The notes below the pieces were generated by a model that saw only the letters and a list, made by a program, of their open reading frames with translations, ran no database searches and had not been told where the DNA came from. A stretch of 62,852 bases of DNA from Marinihelvus fidelis. GTDB lineage: Bacteria > Pseudomonadota > Gammaproteobacteria > Xanthomonadales > SZUA-36. Positions 7,138 through 17,416 of this stretch are shown in pieces (positions within the stretch are counted from its first letter, which is position 1; every line of letters starts with the position of its first letter). The position numbers were made by a program, and so were the translations under genes. Location of the stretch: the NCBI RefSeq assembly GCF_008725655.1, contig NZ_VYXP01000012.1:1-62852 (forward strand), given 5' to 3'.

Positions 7138-8834
7138 GCCGGCCCGCCGACAAGGGCTTTGCCCCGGGTCGGGTGCTGGCGCTGCTGATTATCTTCGGTT
7201 GCATCTCAAGCGCGCTGGCCTTCCGTTCGGTCAACCTGCAGGTCATGGAATCCGACTTCCTGCAGGACCAGGGCGAGGCGCGCTACCTGCGCGATATCGA
7301 GCTGCCCACCACCCGTGGCGTGATCAGCGACCGCAACGGCGAGCCGCTGGCGGTGAGCACGCCGGTGGAATCCGTGTGGGTGAACCCGAAAGAACTGCTG
7401 CAGGCGGCCGACCGGCTGCCCGACCTGGCGCGTGTGCTGGGCGCCGACGCCGACGACCTGGAGCGCCGCCTGGGCCAGCGCGCCACCCGCGAATTCGTCT
7501 GGCTGCGCCGGCGCCTGAACCCGGAAGTGGCCAGGCAGGTGGAGGAGCTGTCCATTCCCGGCGTGGGACTGCAACGCGAATACCGGCGCTTCTACCCCAC
7601 CGGCGAGGTGGCCGCGCACATGATCGGCTTCACCAATATCGACGATGTCGGCCAGGAAGGCCTGGAACTGGCGTACAACGACTGGCTGTCCGGCGAGCCG
7701 GGCTTAAAGCGGGTGATCCGCGACCGCAAGGGCCGCACCATCGAGGAAGTCGAGCTGCTGCGCGAGTCCGAGCCCGGCCAGGACCTGCGCCTGACCATCG
7801 ACCGCCGGCTGCAATACCTGGCTTACCGCGAGCTCAAGCGCAGCGTGCTCGAGCATGCCGCGCGCTCGGGCAGCGTGGTCGTGCTGGACGTGCAGACCGG
7901 TGAAGTGCTGGCCATGGTCAACCTGCCGTCGTACAACCCCAACCAGCCGGGTTCCGGTGCCGAGGGGCTGCGCAACCGCGCCATCACCGACGTGTTCGAG
8001 CCGGGTTCGGTGATGAAGCCGTTCGCCATCATGTCGATGCTGGAAAATGGCCTGGTGCGCCCGGACACCCCGGTGGACACCAACCCGGGCTATGTCTACA
8101 TGTCCGGCTACACCATCCGCGACCACCACAACTATGGCGTGCTGGATGTGACCGGCCTGCTGACCAAGTCCAGCAACGTGGGCGTCAGCAAGCTGGCGCT
8201 GCAGCTGGAGCCGGAGCGCATGTGGGATACCTACACCCGGGTTGGATTCGGCGAGGCCACCGGCACCGGCTTCCCCGGTGAGTCCGCCGGCGTGCTGCGC
8301 AACCACCGCCGCTGGCGGCCAGTGGAGCAGGCCACCATTTCCTACGGTTACGGCGTGTCCGTGACCTCGCTGCAGCTGGCCCAGGCTTTCGCCGTGATCG
8401 CCGACGAGGGCCGCCTGCGCCAGCCCACGCTGATTGCCGGTTCGGTGAACCCGCCGATGACGGTGACCGACCCGGAAATCGCCCGCCAGGTGGCGGCGAT
8501 GCTGGAGACCGTGCCGGGCCCCGAGGGCACCGGCAAGCAGGCGCGGGTGCGCAACTACCGCGTCGCCGGCAAGACCGGCACCTCGCGCAAGGCCAGTGGC
8601 TCGGGCTACGCGGCCCGCTACGTGGCCAGCTTCGCCGGCTTCGCGCCGGCCAGTAATCCGCGCCTGGTCACCGTGGCCGTGATCAACGACCCGGGCGGCG
8701 ATGCCTACTACGGCGGCGCCGTGGCCGCACCGCTGTTTTCCAATGTCATGGGCGGCGCGCTGCGCCTGCTGAACATCGCCCCCGATGACTACCAGACCAC
8801 GCTGGTGAGCAATGCCGCGGGAGGTGCCCAGTGA
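7134..8834 (+). CDS. ftsI: Septal peptidoglycan transpeptidase FtsI (PBP3)
   Basis: A 566-aa class B penicillin-binding protein that cross-links septal peptidoglycan together with FtsW. One N-terminal transmembrane helix (about residues 11-28) is followed by the non-catalytic pedestal domain (from about 50, with TTRGVISDRNGEPLA) and the transpeptidase domain. Catalytic motifs are SVMK (Ser292, Lys295), SSN (346-348) and KTG (480-482). The start is ATG 7134 in an ATGA overlap with ftsL, and the stop overlaps the murE GTG. Length and motifs are normal. Confidence 0.96.
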   Translation: MSRPADKGFAPGRVLALLIIFGCISSALAFRSVNLQVMESDFLQDQGEARYLRDIELPTTRGVISDRNGEPLAVSTPVESVWVNPKELLQAADRLPDLARVLGADADDLERRLGQRATREFVWLRRRLNPEVARQVEELSIPGVGLQREYRRFYPTGEVAAHMIGFTNIDDVGQEGLELAYNDWLSGEPGLKRVIRDRKGRTIEEVELLRESEPGQDLRLTIDRRLQYLAYRELKRSVLEHAARSGSVVVLDVQTGEVLAMVNLPSYNPNQPGSGAEGLRNRAITDVFEPGSVMKPFAIMSMLENGLVRPDTPVDTNPGYVYMSGYTIRDHHNYGVLDVTGLLTKSSNVGVSKLALQLEPERMWDTYTRVGFGEATGTGFPGESAGVLRNHRRWRPVEQATISYGYGVSVTSLQLAQAFAVIADEGRLRQPTLIAGSVNPPMTVTDPEIARQVAAMLETVPGPEGTGKQARVRNYRVAGKTGTSRKASGSGYAARYVASFAGFAPASNPRLVTVAVINDPGGDAYYGGAVAAPLFSNVMGGALRLLNIAPDDYQTTLVSNAAGGAQ

Positions 8835-10294
8835 CCTACGGCATGAGCCTGCGTGTACTACTGGAAGGCTGGGTCGAGGACGTGCCCAACGTGGCCGTGG
8901 GCGGCATCTGCCTGGATTCACGCCGGGCGGAACCTGGCCAGGTGTTCGTGGCCGTCAAGGGCCTGACCGGCCATGGCCTGCAGCACGCCGGCGAGGCGGT
9001 GGCCAACGGTTGCGTGGCGGTCATCCACGACGGCCGCTACGACAACGGCGACATCGACGTGCCGATGGTCTGCTTCCCGGACATCGCCGTGAAGATGGGT
9101 GAGCTGGCCTCGCGATTCTGGGCCGCGCCGTCTGAGGAAATGACCGTGGCGGCCGTGACCGGCACCAACGGTAAGACCTCGGTCGCGCACTTCATCGCCC
9201 AGGCCTGGCAGCGCGTGCATGGCGAGGCCGGCCTGGTCGGCACGCTGGGCTACGGCCCGCTGGATAAGCTGGAGCCGGCCACGCGGACCACGCCGGACCC
9301 GTTCACCATCAACCGTGTGCTGGCGGGCTGCATCGACGCCGGCATCAACCATGTCGCCATGGAGGCGTCCTCGCATGCCCTGGAGCAGGGCCGCCTGGAC
9401 ACCATCCAGGTGGACGCCGCGGTGTTCACGAACCTCTCCCGTGACCACCTCGACTACCACGCCGACATGGAGGCCTACGCGGCCGCCAAGCAGCGCCTGT
9501 TCACCGATTTCGCGCCGCGCTTTTCCGTCATCAACCATGACGACATGACCGGCCGCGGCTGGATTCGAGAGCTGGCGCCCCGGCAGCAGGTGCTGTCCTA
9601 CGGCCTGGCGCCCGGCGCCGAATTGCGTGGCACCATCCTGGGCCAGGACGCCGACGGCATGACCCTGGCGCTGGATGGCCCCTGGGGCCGCGGCGAGATC
9701 CGCACACCGCTGATGGGCGCCTTCAATGTCTCCAACCTGCTGGCCTCGGCCGGCGCGCTGGCGCTGCTGGACATGGGCTGGGGCGAGACCCTGCGCGAGC
9801 TCGAGCACATCCGCCCGGTACCGGGCCGGATGACCCGCTACGGCGGCCAGCCCGGCCAGCCGGTGGTGGTCATCGACTACGCGCACACGCCGGACGCCCT
9901 GGCCGCGGCGCTGGCCGCGGTGCGTGACCATCTCTCCGGTCGCCTGACCTGCGTGTTCGGCTGCGGTGGCAACCGCGACCGCGGCAAGCGCGCGCAGATG
10001 GGCCAGGTGGCCGAGGAACTGGCCGACCGGCTGGTGATCACCAGCGACAACCCGCGGTTCGAGTCGGTCAACTCCATCATCAACGACGTGCTGGGCGGCA
10101 TGGAGCGGCCCGGTGACGTCACCGTCGAGCCGGACCGCATGCTGGCCATCCGCGACGCCATCGCCGCCGCCGGGCCCGGTGACATCGTGCTGGTGGCGGG
10201 CAAGGGCCACGAGAACTACCAGGAAGTGGCCGGCCAGCGCCTGCCGCACAGTGACATGGCCACCGTCAGCGCGCTGCTGGGGGTGGCGGCATGA
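8831..10294 (+). CDS. murE: UDP-MurNAc-L-Ala-D-Glu:meso-diaminopimelate ligase MurE
   Basis: A 487-aa Mur ligase that adds the third stem-peptide residue in the cytoplasm. The ATP-binding loop GTNGKTS is at residues 111-117, the Mur-ligase centre has YHADMEAYAAAKQRLF, and the C-terminal domain carries DNPR (406-409), the motif associated with meso-DAP rather than lysine specificity; the cell wall is therefore expected to be DAP-type. The start is GTG 8831 overlapping the ftsI stop. The stop overlaps the murF ATG. Confidence 0.95.
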   Translation: MTYGMSLRVLLEGWVEDVPNVAVGGICLDSRRAEPGQVFVAVKGLTGHGLQHAGEAVANGCVAVIHDGRYDNGDIDVPMVCFPDIAVKMGELASRFWAAPSEEMTVAAVTGTNGKTSVAHFIAQAWQRVHGEAGLVGTLGYGPLDKLEPATRTTPDPFTINRVLAGCIDAGINHVAMEASSHALEQGRLDTIQVDAAVFTNLSRDHLDYHADMEAYAAAKQRLFTDFAPRFSVINHDDMTGRGWIRELAPRQQVLSYGLAPGAELRGTILGQDADGMTLALDGPWGRGEIRTPLMGAFNVSNLLASAGALALLDMGWGETLRELEHIRPVPGRMTRYGGQPGQPVVVIDYAHTPDALAAALAAVRDHLSGRLTCVFGCGGNRDRGKRAQMGQVAEELADRLVITSDNPRFESVNSIINDVLGGMERPGDVTVEPDRMLAIRDAIAAAGPGDIVLVAGKGHENYQEVAGQRLPHSDMATVSALLGVAA

Positions 10295-11652
10295 TCACGA
10301 TGACCCTCCACGATGCCGCCCGCGCGCTGGGCATCGAGCCCACCGGCGCGATGGCCGAAACGACCTTTGAGGGCGTGGTCATCGACAGTCGCCAGGTGGC
10401 GCCTGGCATGCTGTTCGCGGCCATCCCGGGCGAGCGCGTGGATGGCCATGATTTCGTCGCCGCTGCGAAGGTCGCCGGCGCTTGCGCCGCCCTGGTCGAG
10501 CGTGACCCGGGCGAGCAAGCCGCCGGCTTGCCGCTGCTGCGTGTCGACAGCGTGCAGACCGCACTGGGCCAGTTGGCCTCGGCCTGGCGCGACACCGTTA
10601 CCCCGAAAGTGGCCGCCATCACCGGCAGCAACGGCAAGACCACGACCAAGGAGATGCTGACCAGCATCCTGTCGCGGCAATCGCACGTGCTCGCCACCCG
10701 GGGCAATTTCAACAATGAACTGGGCCTGCCACTGACATTGTTCAGGCTGGCCCGTTCGCACCAGTTTGCCGTGCTGGAAATGGGCGCCGGCAAAGCCGGG
10801 GACATCCGCTACCTGGCCGGCATTGCGAAACCTGATGTGGGCGTTATCACCAACGTGGGCCCCGCGCATTTGCGGGGGTTTGGTGATGAAGAAGGCGTCG
10901 CCCGCGCCAAGGGCGAGATGTATGGCGCCCTGCCAGCGTCCGGTTTCGCTGTTCTAAACATCGATGAGCCTTGGGCGCCACTGTGGCGTGAGCTGAACAC
11001 GGCCGGTCACACGCTCTGTTTTGGCCGCGACGCGGACGCGGCCGACATCACCGTCACCGGCGAGCCCGGTGGCCGGCGCATGGTGCGCACGCCGGCCGGC
11101 GAATTCCGGCTGAGCCTGCACCTGCCCGGCGAGCACAACGTCATGAACGCGCTGGCCGCCACCGCAATGGCGCTGGCGCTGGACATTCCGCTGGACACCA
11201 TCCGCGAGGGCCTGGCGGCCACGCTGCCGGTGCCCGGGCGCCTGAACATGGTGGAGACCGAGTCCGGCTGGACCGTGCTGGACGATACCTACAACGCCAA
11301 CCCGGCCTCGCTGTACGCAGCATTGCAGGTGCTGGCGGGGCAGGCCGGCGAGCCGTGGCTGGTGCTGGGCGACATGAAGGAGCTGGGCCGCAACAGCGAC
11401 GCGCTGCATGCCGAAATGGGCGAAGCCGCGGCATCGCTGGGCGTGCGCCGGCTGTACGCGCTGGGCGGCCACGCGGCCCACGCCGCGCGCGGTTTTGGCG
11501 ACGGCGGGCAGGCCTTCGACAGCCTGGAGGCGTTGCTGGAGGCCCTGCTGGCCGATCTGCACGCCGGCGTATCCGTACTGGTCAAGGGTTCGCGCGGCAT
11601 GGCCATGGAGCGCGTGGTCGAGGCGGTGACGAGGAGAGCGGAATGCTGCTGA
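10291..11652 (+). CDS. murF: UDP-MurNAc-tripeptide:D-Ala-D-Ala ligase MurF
   Basis: A 453-aa Mur ligase that attaches the D-Ala-D-Ala dipeptide made by Ddl (encoded downstream). The substrate-binding N-terminal domain has [20 protein letters not shown], followed by the P-loop GSNGKTT (112-118), [10 protein letters not shown], and the C-terminal [11 protein letters not shown] motif. The start is ATG 10291, overlapping murE by 4 bp. The 3' end overlaps the mraY start by 10 bp, suggesting translational coupling. Confidence 0.95.
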   Translation: MITMTLHDAARALGIEPTGAMAETTFEGVVIDSRQVAPGMLFAAIPGERVDGHDFVAAAKVAGACAALVERDPGEQAAGLPLLRVDSVQTALGQLASAWRDTVTPKVAAITGSNGKTTTKEMLTSILSRQSHVLATRGNFNNELGLPLTLFRLARSHQFAVLEMGAGKAGDIRYLAGIAKPDVGVITNVGPAHLRGFGDEEGVARAKGEMYGALPASGFAVLNIDEPWAPLWRELNTAGHTLCFGRDADAADITVTGEPGGRRMVRTPAGEFRLSLHLPGEHNVMNALAATAMALALDIPLDTIREGLAATLPVPGRLNMVETESGWTVLDDTYNANPASLYAALQVLAGQAGEPWLVLGDMKELGRNSDALHAEMGEAAASLGVRRLYALGGHAAHAARGFGDGGQAFDSLEALLEALLADLHAGVSVLVKGSRGMAMERVVEAVTRRAECC

Positions 11653-12725
11653 AATTTTTCGAATGGCTGGCGGGCTTCAACCCGGACTTCAGCGTCTTCG
11701 GCTACCTGACCCTGCGCGCCATCCTGGGGGCGCTGACGGCCCTGGCGCTGTCCCTGCTGCTGGGGCCGTCATTCATTCGCCGCCTGGTGAAAGGCCAGGT
11801 GGGCCAACCCATCCGCGAGCTGGGCCCGGAGTCACATTTCTCCAAGGCCGGCACCCCCACCATGGGCGGCGCGCTGATCCTGTTCGTGCTGGCGTTGTCC
11901 ACGCTGTTGTGGTCGGACCTGTCGAACCGCTATGTCTGGCTGGTGCTGGGCGTGACCCTGGCCTTTGGCGTGATCGGCTGGATCGATGACTACCGCAAGC
12001 TGGTGCTGAAGGACTCGGCCGGCCTGGCGGCACGCTGGAAGTACCTGGGCCAGTCGATCATCGGCCTGACCGCCGCCATCTACCTGTACCAGACCGCCAC
12101 CACGCCGGAAGAAACCGCGCTGATCCTGCCGTTCTTCAAGGACTTCGCGCTGCCGCTGGGCGTGGGCTACGTGGCGCTGACCTATTTCTACATCGTCGGG
12201 TTCTCCAATGCGGTGAACCTGACTGACGGCCTGGACGGGCTGGCGATCATGCCGTCGGTGCTGCTGGCGGTCGCGCTGGGCGTGCTGGCCTATGCCACCG
12301 GCAACACGGTGATCGCCGAGTACCTGGCCATTCCCTACGTGCAGGGCATGGGCGAGCTGGTGGTGTTCTGTGCCGCGCTGGCCGGTGCCGGGCTGGGTTT
12401 TCTGTGGTTCAACACCTACCCCGCGCAGGTGTTCATGGGCGATATCGGCGCACTGGCCGTGGGCGCCGCGCTGGGCCTGATCGCGGTGCTGGTGCGCCAC
12501 GAGATCGTGTTCGCCTTCATGGCCGGCGTATTCGTCATCGAGACACTGTCGGTGATCATGCAGGTGGCCTCGTTCAAGCTCACCGGCAAGCGGATTTTCC
12601 GCATGGCGCCCATTCACCATCATTTTGAGCTGAAAGGCTGGCCGGAGCCGCGCGTGATTGTGCGCTTCTGGATCATCTCGGTGATCCTGGTGCTGGTCGG
12701 CCTGGCGACGCTGAAGATCCGCTGA
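11643..12725 (+). CDS. mraY: Phospho-MurNAc-pentapeptide transferase MraY
   Basis: A 360-aa polytopic membrane enzyme that transfers phospho-MurNAc-pentapeptide to undecaprenyl phosphate, making lipid I. About ten transmembrane segments are visible. Active-site motifs include the Asp pair in IDDYRK (Asp115-Asp116, the same numbers as in E. coli), [10 protein letters not shown], and the histidine cluster in [10 protein letters not shown] near the C-terminus. The ATG at 11643 gives the family length of 360; the upstream open frame is a murF shadow. The next gene is ftsW, with a 1-bp overlap; murD, normally found here, is absent. Confidence 0.96.
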   Translation: MLLKFFEWLAGFNPDFSVFGYLTLRAILGALTALALSLLLGPSFIRRLVKGQVGQPIRELGPESHFSKAGTPTMGGALILFVLALSTLLWSDLSNRYVWLVLGVTLAFGVIGWIDDYRKLVLKDSAGLAARWKYLGQSIIGLTAAIYLYQTATTPEETALILPFFKDFALPLGVGYVALTYFYIVGFSNAVNLTDGLDGLAIMPSVLLAVALGVLAYATGNTVIAEYLAIPYVQGMGELVVFCAALAGAGLGFLWFNTYPAQVFMGDIGALAVGAALGLIAVLVRHEIVFAFMAGVFVIETLSVIMQVASFKLTGKRIFRMAPIHHHFELKGWPEPRVIVRFWIISVILVLVGLATLKIR

Positions 12726-13933
12726 TGACGACGACCGCCTACAAGACCACCAGGAATGCGGGCCAGGCCCGTGGCCGCGGTGCGCCGGACATGCCGGTGG
12801 ACCCGTGGCTGCTGGTGCCGGTGCTGCTGCTGGCGGCCATCGGCGTGGTCATGGTGGGCTCGGCCTCGGTGGCCATCGGCGAGACGCTGGGCGCGGGGCC
12901 GCATCACTACATGATGCGCCACGTCATCTACCTGCTGCTGGGGCTGGGCCTGGCGTCCAGTTTCCGCATCATTCCCATCGCCTTCCTCGAGCGCATCTGC
13001 GGACCGATGTTCCTGCTGGCCATGCTGGCACTGGCGCTGGTGTTCGTGCCCGGGCTGGGCCACAGCGTCAACGGCAGCTACCGCTGGGTGAAGCTGGGCT
13101 TCATGCAGTTCCAGGTGGTCGAGGCCGTCAAGCTGATGTTCATCATCTGGGTGGCCGGTTACCTGGTGCGCAAACAGGGCCAGGTGCGGGTGAGTTTTGT
13201 CGATACCCTGAAACCGCTGGTGCTGGCTGGTGTGCTCACCGGCATCCTGCTCTTGCAGCCCGACATGGGCAGCGCCGCGGTGATCACGGCCGTGGCGGGC
13301 GGCATGGTCTGGCTGGCGGGCGCCGCGTGGCGGTACATTGCCGCGCTGGGCGCGATGGCGCTGCCGGTGTTCGGCTTCGCCGCCATCGAGCCGTACCGCC
13401 TGCGCCGCATCGTCAGTTTCATGGACCCGTGGGCGGATCCGTACAACAGTGGCTTCCAGCTGACCCAGGCGCTGATCGCCGTGGGCCGCGGCGAGGTCTT
13501 CGGCGTTGGCCTGGGCGCCAGCGTGCAGAAGCTGTTCTACCTGCCCGAAGCGCATACCGACTTCATCTTCGCCGTGCTGGCCGAGGAATTCGGCTTCATG
13601 GGCGTGCTGCTGGTGCTGGCGTTGTTCATGCTGCTGATTACCCGCATCTTCATCATCGGCGTGATGGCACACCGTGCCGAAAAGCCGTTCGCCGGCTACC
13701 TGGCCTTCGGCATCGGCCTGTGGCTGGGCCTGCAGGCCATGGTCAGCATGGGTGTGAACCTGGGCGTGCTGCCCACCAAGGGCCTGACCCTGCCGCTGAT
13801 CTCCTCGGGCGGTAGCTCGGTGCTGATGACCTGCCTGGCGCTGGGCGTGGTGTTCCGCATCCGCTACGAGCTCGACCGCGACAAGGTGGGCACCATCCCG
13901 TCACGGGTGGGGCCGAAGAGGATGGCGCTGTGA
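12725..13933 (+). CDS. ftsW: Septal peptidoglycan glycosyltransferase FtsW
   Basis: A 402-aa SEDS-family membrane protein with about ten transmembrane helices. FtsW polymerises lipid II into septal glycan as the partner of FtsI. Family motifs visible are GHSVNGSYRWVKLG, LQPDMGSAAVITAVAGGMVWLAG, YRLRRIVSFMDPWADPY, the catalytic-region AHTDFIFAVLAEEFGFMG, and LPLISSGGSSVL. The basic cytoplasmic N-terminus precedes the first helix at about residue 27. It starts at the last base of the mraY stop and overlaps murG by 4 bp. Confidence 0.95.
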   Translation: MTTTAYKTTRNAGQARGRGAPDMPVDPWLLVPVLLLAAIGVVMVGSASVAIGETLGAGPHHYMMRHVIYLLLGLGLASSFRIIPIAFLERICGPMFLLAMLALALVFVPGLGHSVNGSYRWVKLGFMQFQVVEAVKLMFIIWVAGYLVRKQGQVRVSFVDTLKPLVLAGVLTGILLLQPDMGSAAVITAVAGGMVWLAGAAWRYIAALGAMALPVFGFAAIEPYRLRRIVSFMDPWADPYNSGFQLTQALIAVGRGEVFGVGLGASVQKLFYLPEAHTDFIFAVLAEEFGFMGVLLVLALFMLLITRIFIIGVMAHRAEKPFAGYLAFGIGLWLGLQAMVSMGVNLGVLPTKGLTLPLISSGGSSVLMTCLALGVVFRIRYELDRDKVGTIPSRVGPKRMAL

Positions 13934-15024
13934 GCGGCGCCACCGTCCTGGTCATGGCCGGCGGCACCGGCGGCCACATCTTTCCCGGCCTGGCCGTGGC
14001 CGACGCGCTGACGCGCGCCGGCGCGAAAGTGCACTGGCTGGGCGCCGCCGGCGGCATGGAGTGTGAGCGCGTGCCGCAGCGCGGCTACGCCATCGATGGC
14101 ATCCACGTGACCGGCCTGCGCGGCAAGGGCCTGGCCGGCTGGCTGAAACTGCCGTTCCGGCTGACCCGGGCGGTACGCGAGGCGCGCGCCGTGCTGCGCC
14201 GCGAACAGCCCGGCTGCGCGGTCAGCTTTGGCGGCTACGCGGCCGGCCCCGGCGGCCTGGCGGCAAGGCTGGGCGGTGTGCCGCTGGTGGTACACGAACA
14301 GAACCGTATTCCCGGCATGACCAACCGCACGCTGGCGAAGATGGCCAGCGTGGTGATGGAGGCCTTCCCGGGCACCTTCCCCGAATCCACCGGCGCCGTG
14401 GCCTGCGGCAACCCGGTGCGCGACGAACTGCTGGCGCTGCCGGCGCCGGCCGAACGCTGGGCCGGCCGCCAGGGCCCGGCGCGGCTGCTGGTTACCGGTG
14501 GCAGCCAGGGCGCGCGGGCACTGAACCGCGCGGTGCCCCAGGCACTGGCGTTGTGGCCGGCAGAGTCCCGCCCGCAGGTGCGCCACCAGGCCGGCCACCA
14601 TGATGTCGAAGACACCCGCGCGCGCTATGCCGAGGCCGGCATCGACGCCCAGGTGACCCCGTTTATCGAGGACATGGCCGAGGCCTATGGCTGGGCCGAC
14701 GCCGTGGCCTGCCGCTCCGGCGCGCTGACCGTGTCCGAACTGGCCGCCGTGGGCCTGGGCGCCGTGCTGGTGCCGTTTCCGCACGCCGTCGACGACCACC
14801 AGACCGCCAACGCCGCGGTGCTGGTGGATGCCGGCGCGGCCGTGCTCTGCCCCGAATCCTCGCTCGAGCCGCGGGTGTTGGCCGATGCGCTGCAAAACGT
14901 GCTGGCCGACCGCCAGGCCGCGCTGGCCATGGCCGAGAAGGCCCGCGCCGTGGCCGTCACCGACGCCGCCGAGCGCGTGGCCCGCGCCTGCCTGGAACAA
15001 TGCCAGCCCCGGAGGGCCGCGTGA
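13930..15024 (+). CDS. murG: UDP-GlcNAc:lipid I N-acetylglucosaminyltransferase MurG
   Basis: A 364-aa GT28 enzyme at the inner face of the membrane that converts lipid I to lipid II. The N-terminal glycine loop GGTGGHIFPGLAVAD, GGYAAGPGGLAA, HEQNRIPGMTNR, the second glycine loop TGGSQGARALN, and the C-terminal donor-site segment CRSGALTVSELAAVGLGAVLVPFPHAVDDHQ are present in family order. The start is GTG 13930 overlapping ftsW, and the stop overlaps the GTG start proposed for murC. Confidence 0.95.
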   Translation: MSGATVLVMAGGTGGHIFPGLAVADALTRAGAKVHWLGAAGGMECERVPQRGYAIDGIHVTGLRGKGLAGWLKLPFRLTRAVREARAVLRREQPGCAVSFGGYAAGPGGLAARLGGVPLVVHEQNRIPGMTNRTLAKMASVVMEAFPGTFPESTGAVACGNPVRDELLALPAPAERWAGRQGPARLLVTGGSQGARALNRAVPQALALWPAESRPQVRHQAGHHDVEDTRARYAEAGIDAQVTPFIEDMAEAYGWADAVACRSGALTVSELAAVGLGAVLVPFPHAVDDHQTANAAVLVDAGAAVLCPESSLEPRVLADALQNVLADRQAALAMAEKARAVAVTDAAERVARACLEQCQPRRAA

Positions 15025-16481
15025 GCGTGCGCGCCGATATCACCCGCGGCACGCACCTGCAGCCGATGCGCCGCGTGCGCCGGGTGCACATGGTCGGCAT
15101 CGGCGGCACCGGCATGTGCGGCATCGCCGAGGTGCTGGTGAACCTGGGCTTCGAGGTCAGCGGTTCCGACCTGGCCGACTCCGCCGCCACCCGCCACCTG
15201 CAAAAACTGGGCGTGACCCTGCACCGCGGCCATGACGCCGCCCACCTGGGCGATGCCGACGTGCTGGTGACCTCCAGTGCCGTGCCTGAAGACAACCCGG
15301 AAGTGGCGGCTGCCCGCACCGCGCGCGTGCCCGTGGTGCCGCGCGCGCAGATGCTGTCCGAGCTGATGCGCTTCCGCCGTGGCATTGCCATTGCCGGCAC
15401 CCACGGCAAGACCACCACCACCAGCCTGACCGCCAGCCTGCTGGCCGAGGCCGGCGAGGACCCGACCTTCGTCATCGGTGGCGTGCTCAACGCCTGGGGC
15501 AGCAACGCGCGCCTGGGGCAGGGCGAGTACCTGGTGGCCGAGGCCGACGAGAGCGATGGCTCCTTCCTGCTGCTGCAGCCGGTGGTGGCGCTGGTGACCA
15601 ACATCGACCGCGACCACCTGGAAACCTACGGCGGCCGTTTCGACCGCCTGCGCGAGGCCTTCGACGACTTCCTCCAGCGCCTGCCGTTCTACGGCGCCGC
15701 GGTGCTGTGCGCGGACGACCCCGAGGCCGCCGCGCTGGCCGCCCGCGCGCCGCGCGCCGTGGTCACCTACGGCCTGTCCGAGGGTGCCGACGTGCGCGCC
15801 GACAATGTCCGCCAGGACGGCCGGAAAATGATTTTCGACGCCTGGCTGCCGGGTGCCGGGGCGCCGTTCGAGGTGACCCTGAACCTGCCTGGCGTGCACA
15901 ACGTGCGCAACGCGCTGGGTGCGCTGGCGATTGCCTGGGAGCTGGGCCTGGACGCGCGCGCCGCGGCCCGCTGTTTCGCCACTTTCGAGGGCGTCGGCCG
16001 GCGCTTCTCCGCGCTGGGCGATGTGCGCCTGGGCGGCCACCGCGTGCCGGTGGTCGAAGACTACGGCCATCACCCCACCGAGCTGGCGGCGACGCTGGCC
16101 GCGGCCCGCGGCGGCTGGCCCGACGCGCGCCTGGTGGTGGTGTTCCAGCCGCACCGTTACACCCGCACCCGCGACCTGTTCGACGACTTCAGCCGCGTGC
16201 TGGCCGAAGCCGATGTGCTGGTGCTGACCGAGATCTATGCCGCCGGCGAGCCGCCCATCGAGGGCGTCGACGCCGCCGCGCTGTGCCAGTCCATCCGCGC
16301 CCGTGGCAAGGTCGACCCGATCCTGGTGCCGGCGCTGGACCAGCTGGCCGCCACGCTGGACGACCTGGCCCGGCCGGGCGACCTGGTGCTGCTGCTGGGT
16401 GCCGGCTCCATGGACCAGGTGGCCAGCGACCTGCGCCGCCGCGCCGCCAACGACGCCAACGCCGGGGAGGACGCCGCGTGA
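15021..16481 (+). CDS. murC: UDP-MurNAc:L-alanine ligase MurC
   Basis: A 486-aa Mur ligase that adds L-alanine to UDP-MurNAc, the first stem-peptide step. It has the nucleotide-binding start HMVGIGGTGMCGIAEVL, the P-loop GTHGKTTTT, EADESDGSFL, and the C-terminal FQPHRYTRTRDLFDDF. I prefer GTG 15021, which overlaps the murG stop as at the neighbouring junctions and has GGAGG about 6 nt upstream; an ATG at 15000 would add seven residues. In many gammaproteobacteria murB or ddlB follows; here ddlB follows directly in a 4-bp overlap. Confidence 0.94.
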   Translation: MSVRADITRGTHLQPMRRVRRVHMVGIGGTGMCGIAEVLVNLGFEVSGSDLADSAATRHLQKLGVTLHRGHDAAHLGDADVLVTSSAVPEDNPEVAAARTARVPVVPRAQMLSELMRFRRGIAIAGTHGKTTTTSLTASLLAEAGEDPTFVIGGVLNAWGSNARLGQGEYLVAEADESDGSFLLLQPVVALVTNIDRDHLETYGGRFDRLREAFDDFLQRLPFYGAAVLCADDPEAAALAARAPRAVVTYGLSEGADVRADNVRQDGRKMIFDAWLPGAGAPFEVTLNLPGVHNVRNALGALAIAWELGLDARAAARCFATFEGVGRRFSALGDVRLGGHRVPVVEDYGHHPTELAATLAAARGGWPDARLVVVFQPHRYTRTRDLFDDFSRVLAEADVLVLTEIYAAGEPPIEGVDAAALCQSIRARGKVDPILVPALDQLAATLDDLARPGDLVLLLGAGSMDQVASDLRRRAANDANAGEDAA

Positions 16482-17416
16482 GCGCGCTGGCCCCGCACAG
16501 AATCGACAGCGCCGCCGATTTCGGCCGCGTGGCCCTGCTGGTGGGCGGCGACAGCGCCGAGCGCGAGGTCTCGCTCAACGGCGGCAGGGCCGTGGCCGCC
16601 GGCCTGGCGCGCCAGGGCATCGACGTGACCACCTTCGACGGCGCCCCGGCGCTGTTCGCGGCCATTGCCGCGGGCACGGTCGACCGCGTCTTCAACCTGA
16701 TGCACGGCCCGGGCGGCGAAGACGGCGCCATCCAGGGCGCACTGCAGCTGATGGGCGTGCCGGTCACCGGCACCGGCGTGCTGGGCTCGGCGCTGACCAT
16801 GGACAAGCTGCGCTCCAAGTGGGTGTGGCAGCGCCTGGGCATCGACACCGCGCCGTTCCACGTACAGGGCCCGGGCGACATCGACGCCGACGCCATCGCC
16901 GCCTTCGACGGCGTGCTGTTCGTCAAGCCGGCCGGGCTGGGCTCCAGCATCGGCGTCTCGCGCGTGACCAACACGCAAGAACTGGCGCCGGCGGTGGAAC
17001 TGGCGCGCCGCTACAGCGACACCGTCATCATCGAGCAGGGCATTACCGGTGGCGAGTACTTCGCCGGCGTGCTGGACGGCGTGGCGCTGCCGCTGATCCG
17101 CATCGAGACCCCGAACGCCTTCTACGATTACGACGCAAAGTACGAGTCCGACCAGACCCGCTACTTCTGCCCCTGTGGCCTGGCACCGGACGACGAGGCG
17201 CGGCTGCAGCAGGCCTCGCTGGCCGCCTACCGCGCCCTGGGTGGCGAGGGCTGGGGCCGCGTGGACTTCATCCTTGACGATGACGGCCGGCCCTGGTTCC
17301 TGGAGGCCAACACCGTGCCCGGCATGACCGACCACAGCCTGGTGCCGCAGGCCGCCGCGGTGCTGGGCATCGATTTCGACGACCTGGTGTGGCGGATACT
17401 GGAGACCAGCCTGTGA
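16478..17416 (+). CDS. ddlB: D-alanine:D-alanine ligase
   Basis: A 312-aa ATP-grasp ligase that makes the D-Ala-D-Ala dipeptide used by MurF. Motifs include VALLVGGDSAEREVSLNGG, FNLMHGPGGEDGAIQGAL, TGTGVLGSALTMDK, VKPAGLGSSIGVSRV and the ATP/metal-binding C-terminal GWGRVDFILDDDGRPWFLEANTVPGMT. The start is GTG 16478 overlapping murC; the longer open frame upstream is a shadow of murC. Length fits the Ddl family. It overlaps ftsQ by 4 bp. Confidence 0.94.
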   Translation: MSALAPHRIDSAADFGRVALLVGGDSAEREVSLNGGRAVAAGLARQGIDVTTFDGAPALFAAIAAGTVDRVFNLMHGPGGEDGAIQGALQLMGVPVTGTGVLGSALTMDKLRSKWVWQRLGIDTAPFHVQGPGDIDADAIAAFDGVLFVKPAGLGSSIGVSRVTNTQELAPAVELARRYSDTVIIEQGITGGEYFAGVLDGVALPLIRIETPNAFYDYDAKYESDQTRYFCPCGLAPDDEARLQQASLAAYRALGGEGWGRVDFILDDDGRPWFLEANTVPGMTDHSLVPQAAAVLGIDFDDLVWRILETSL

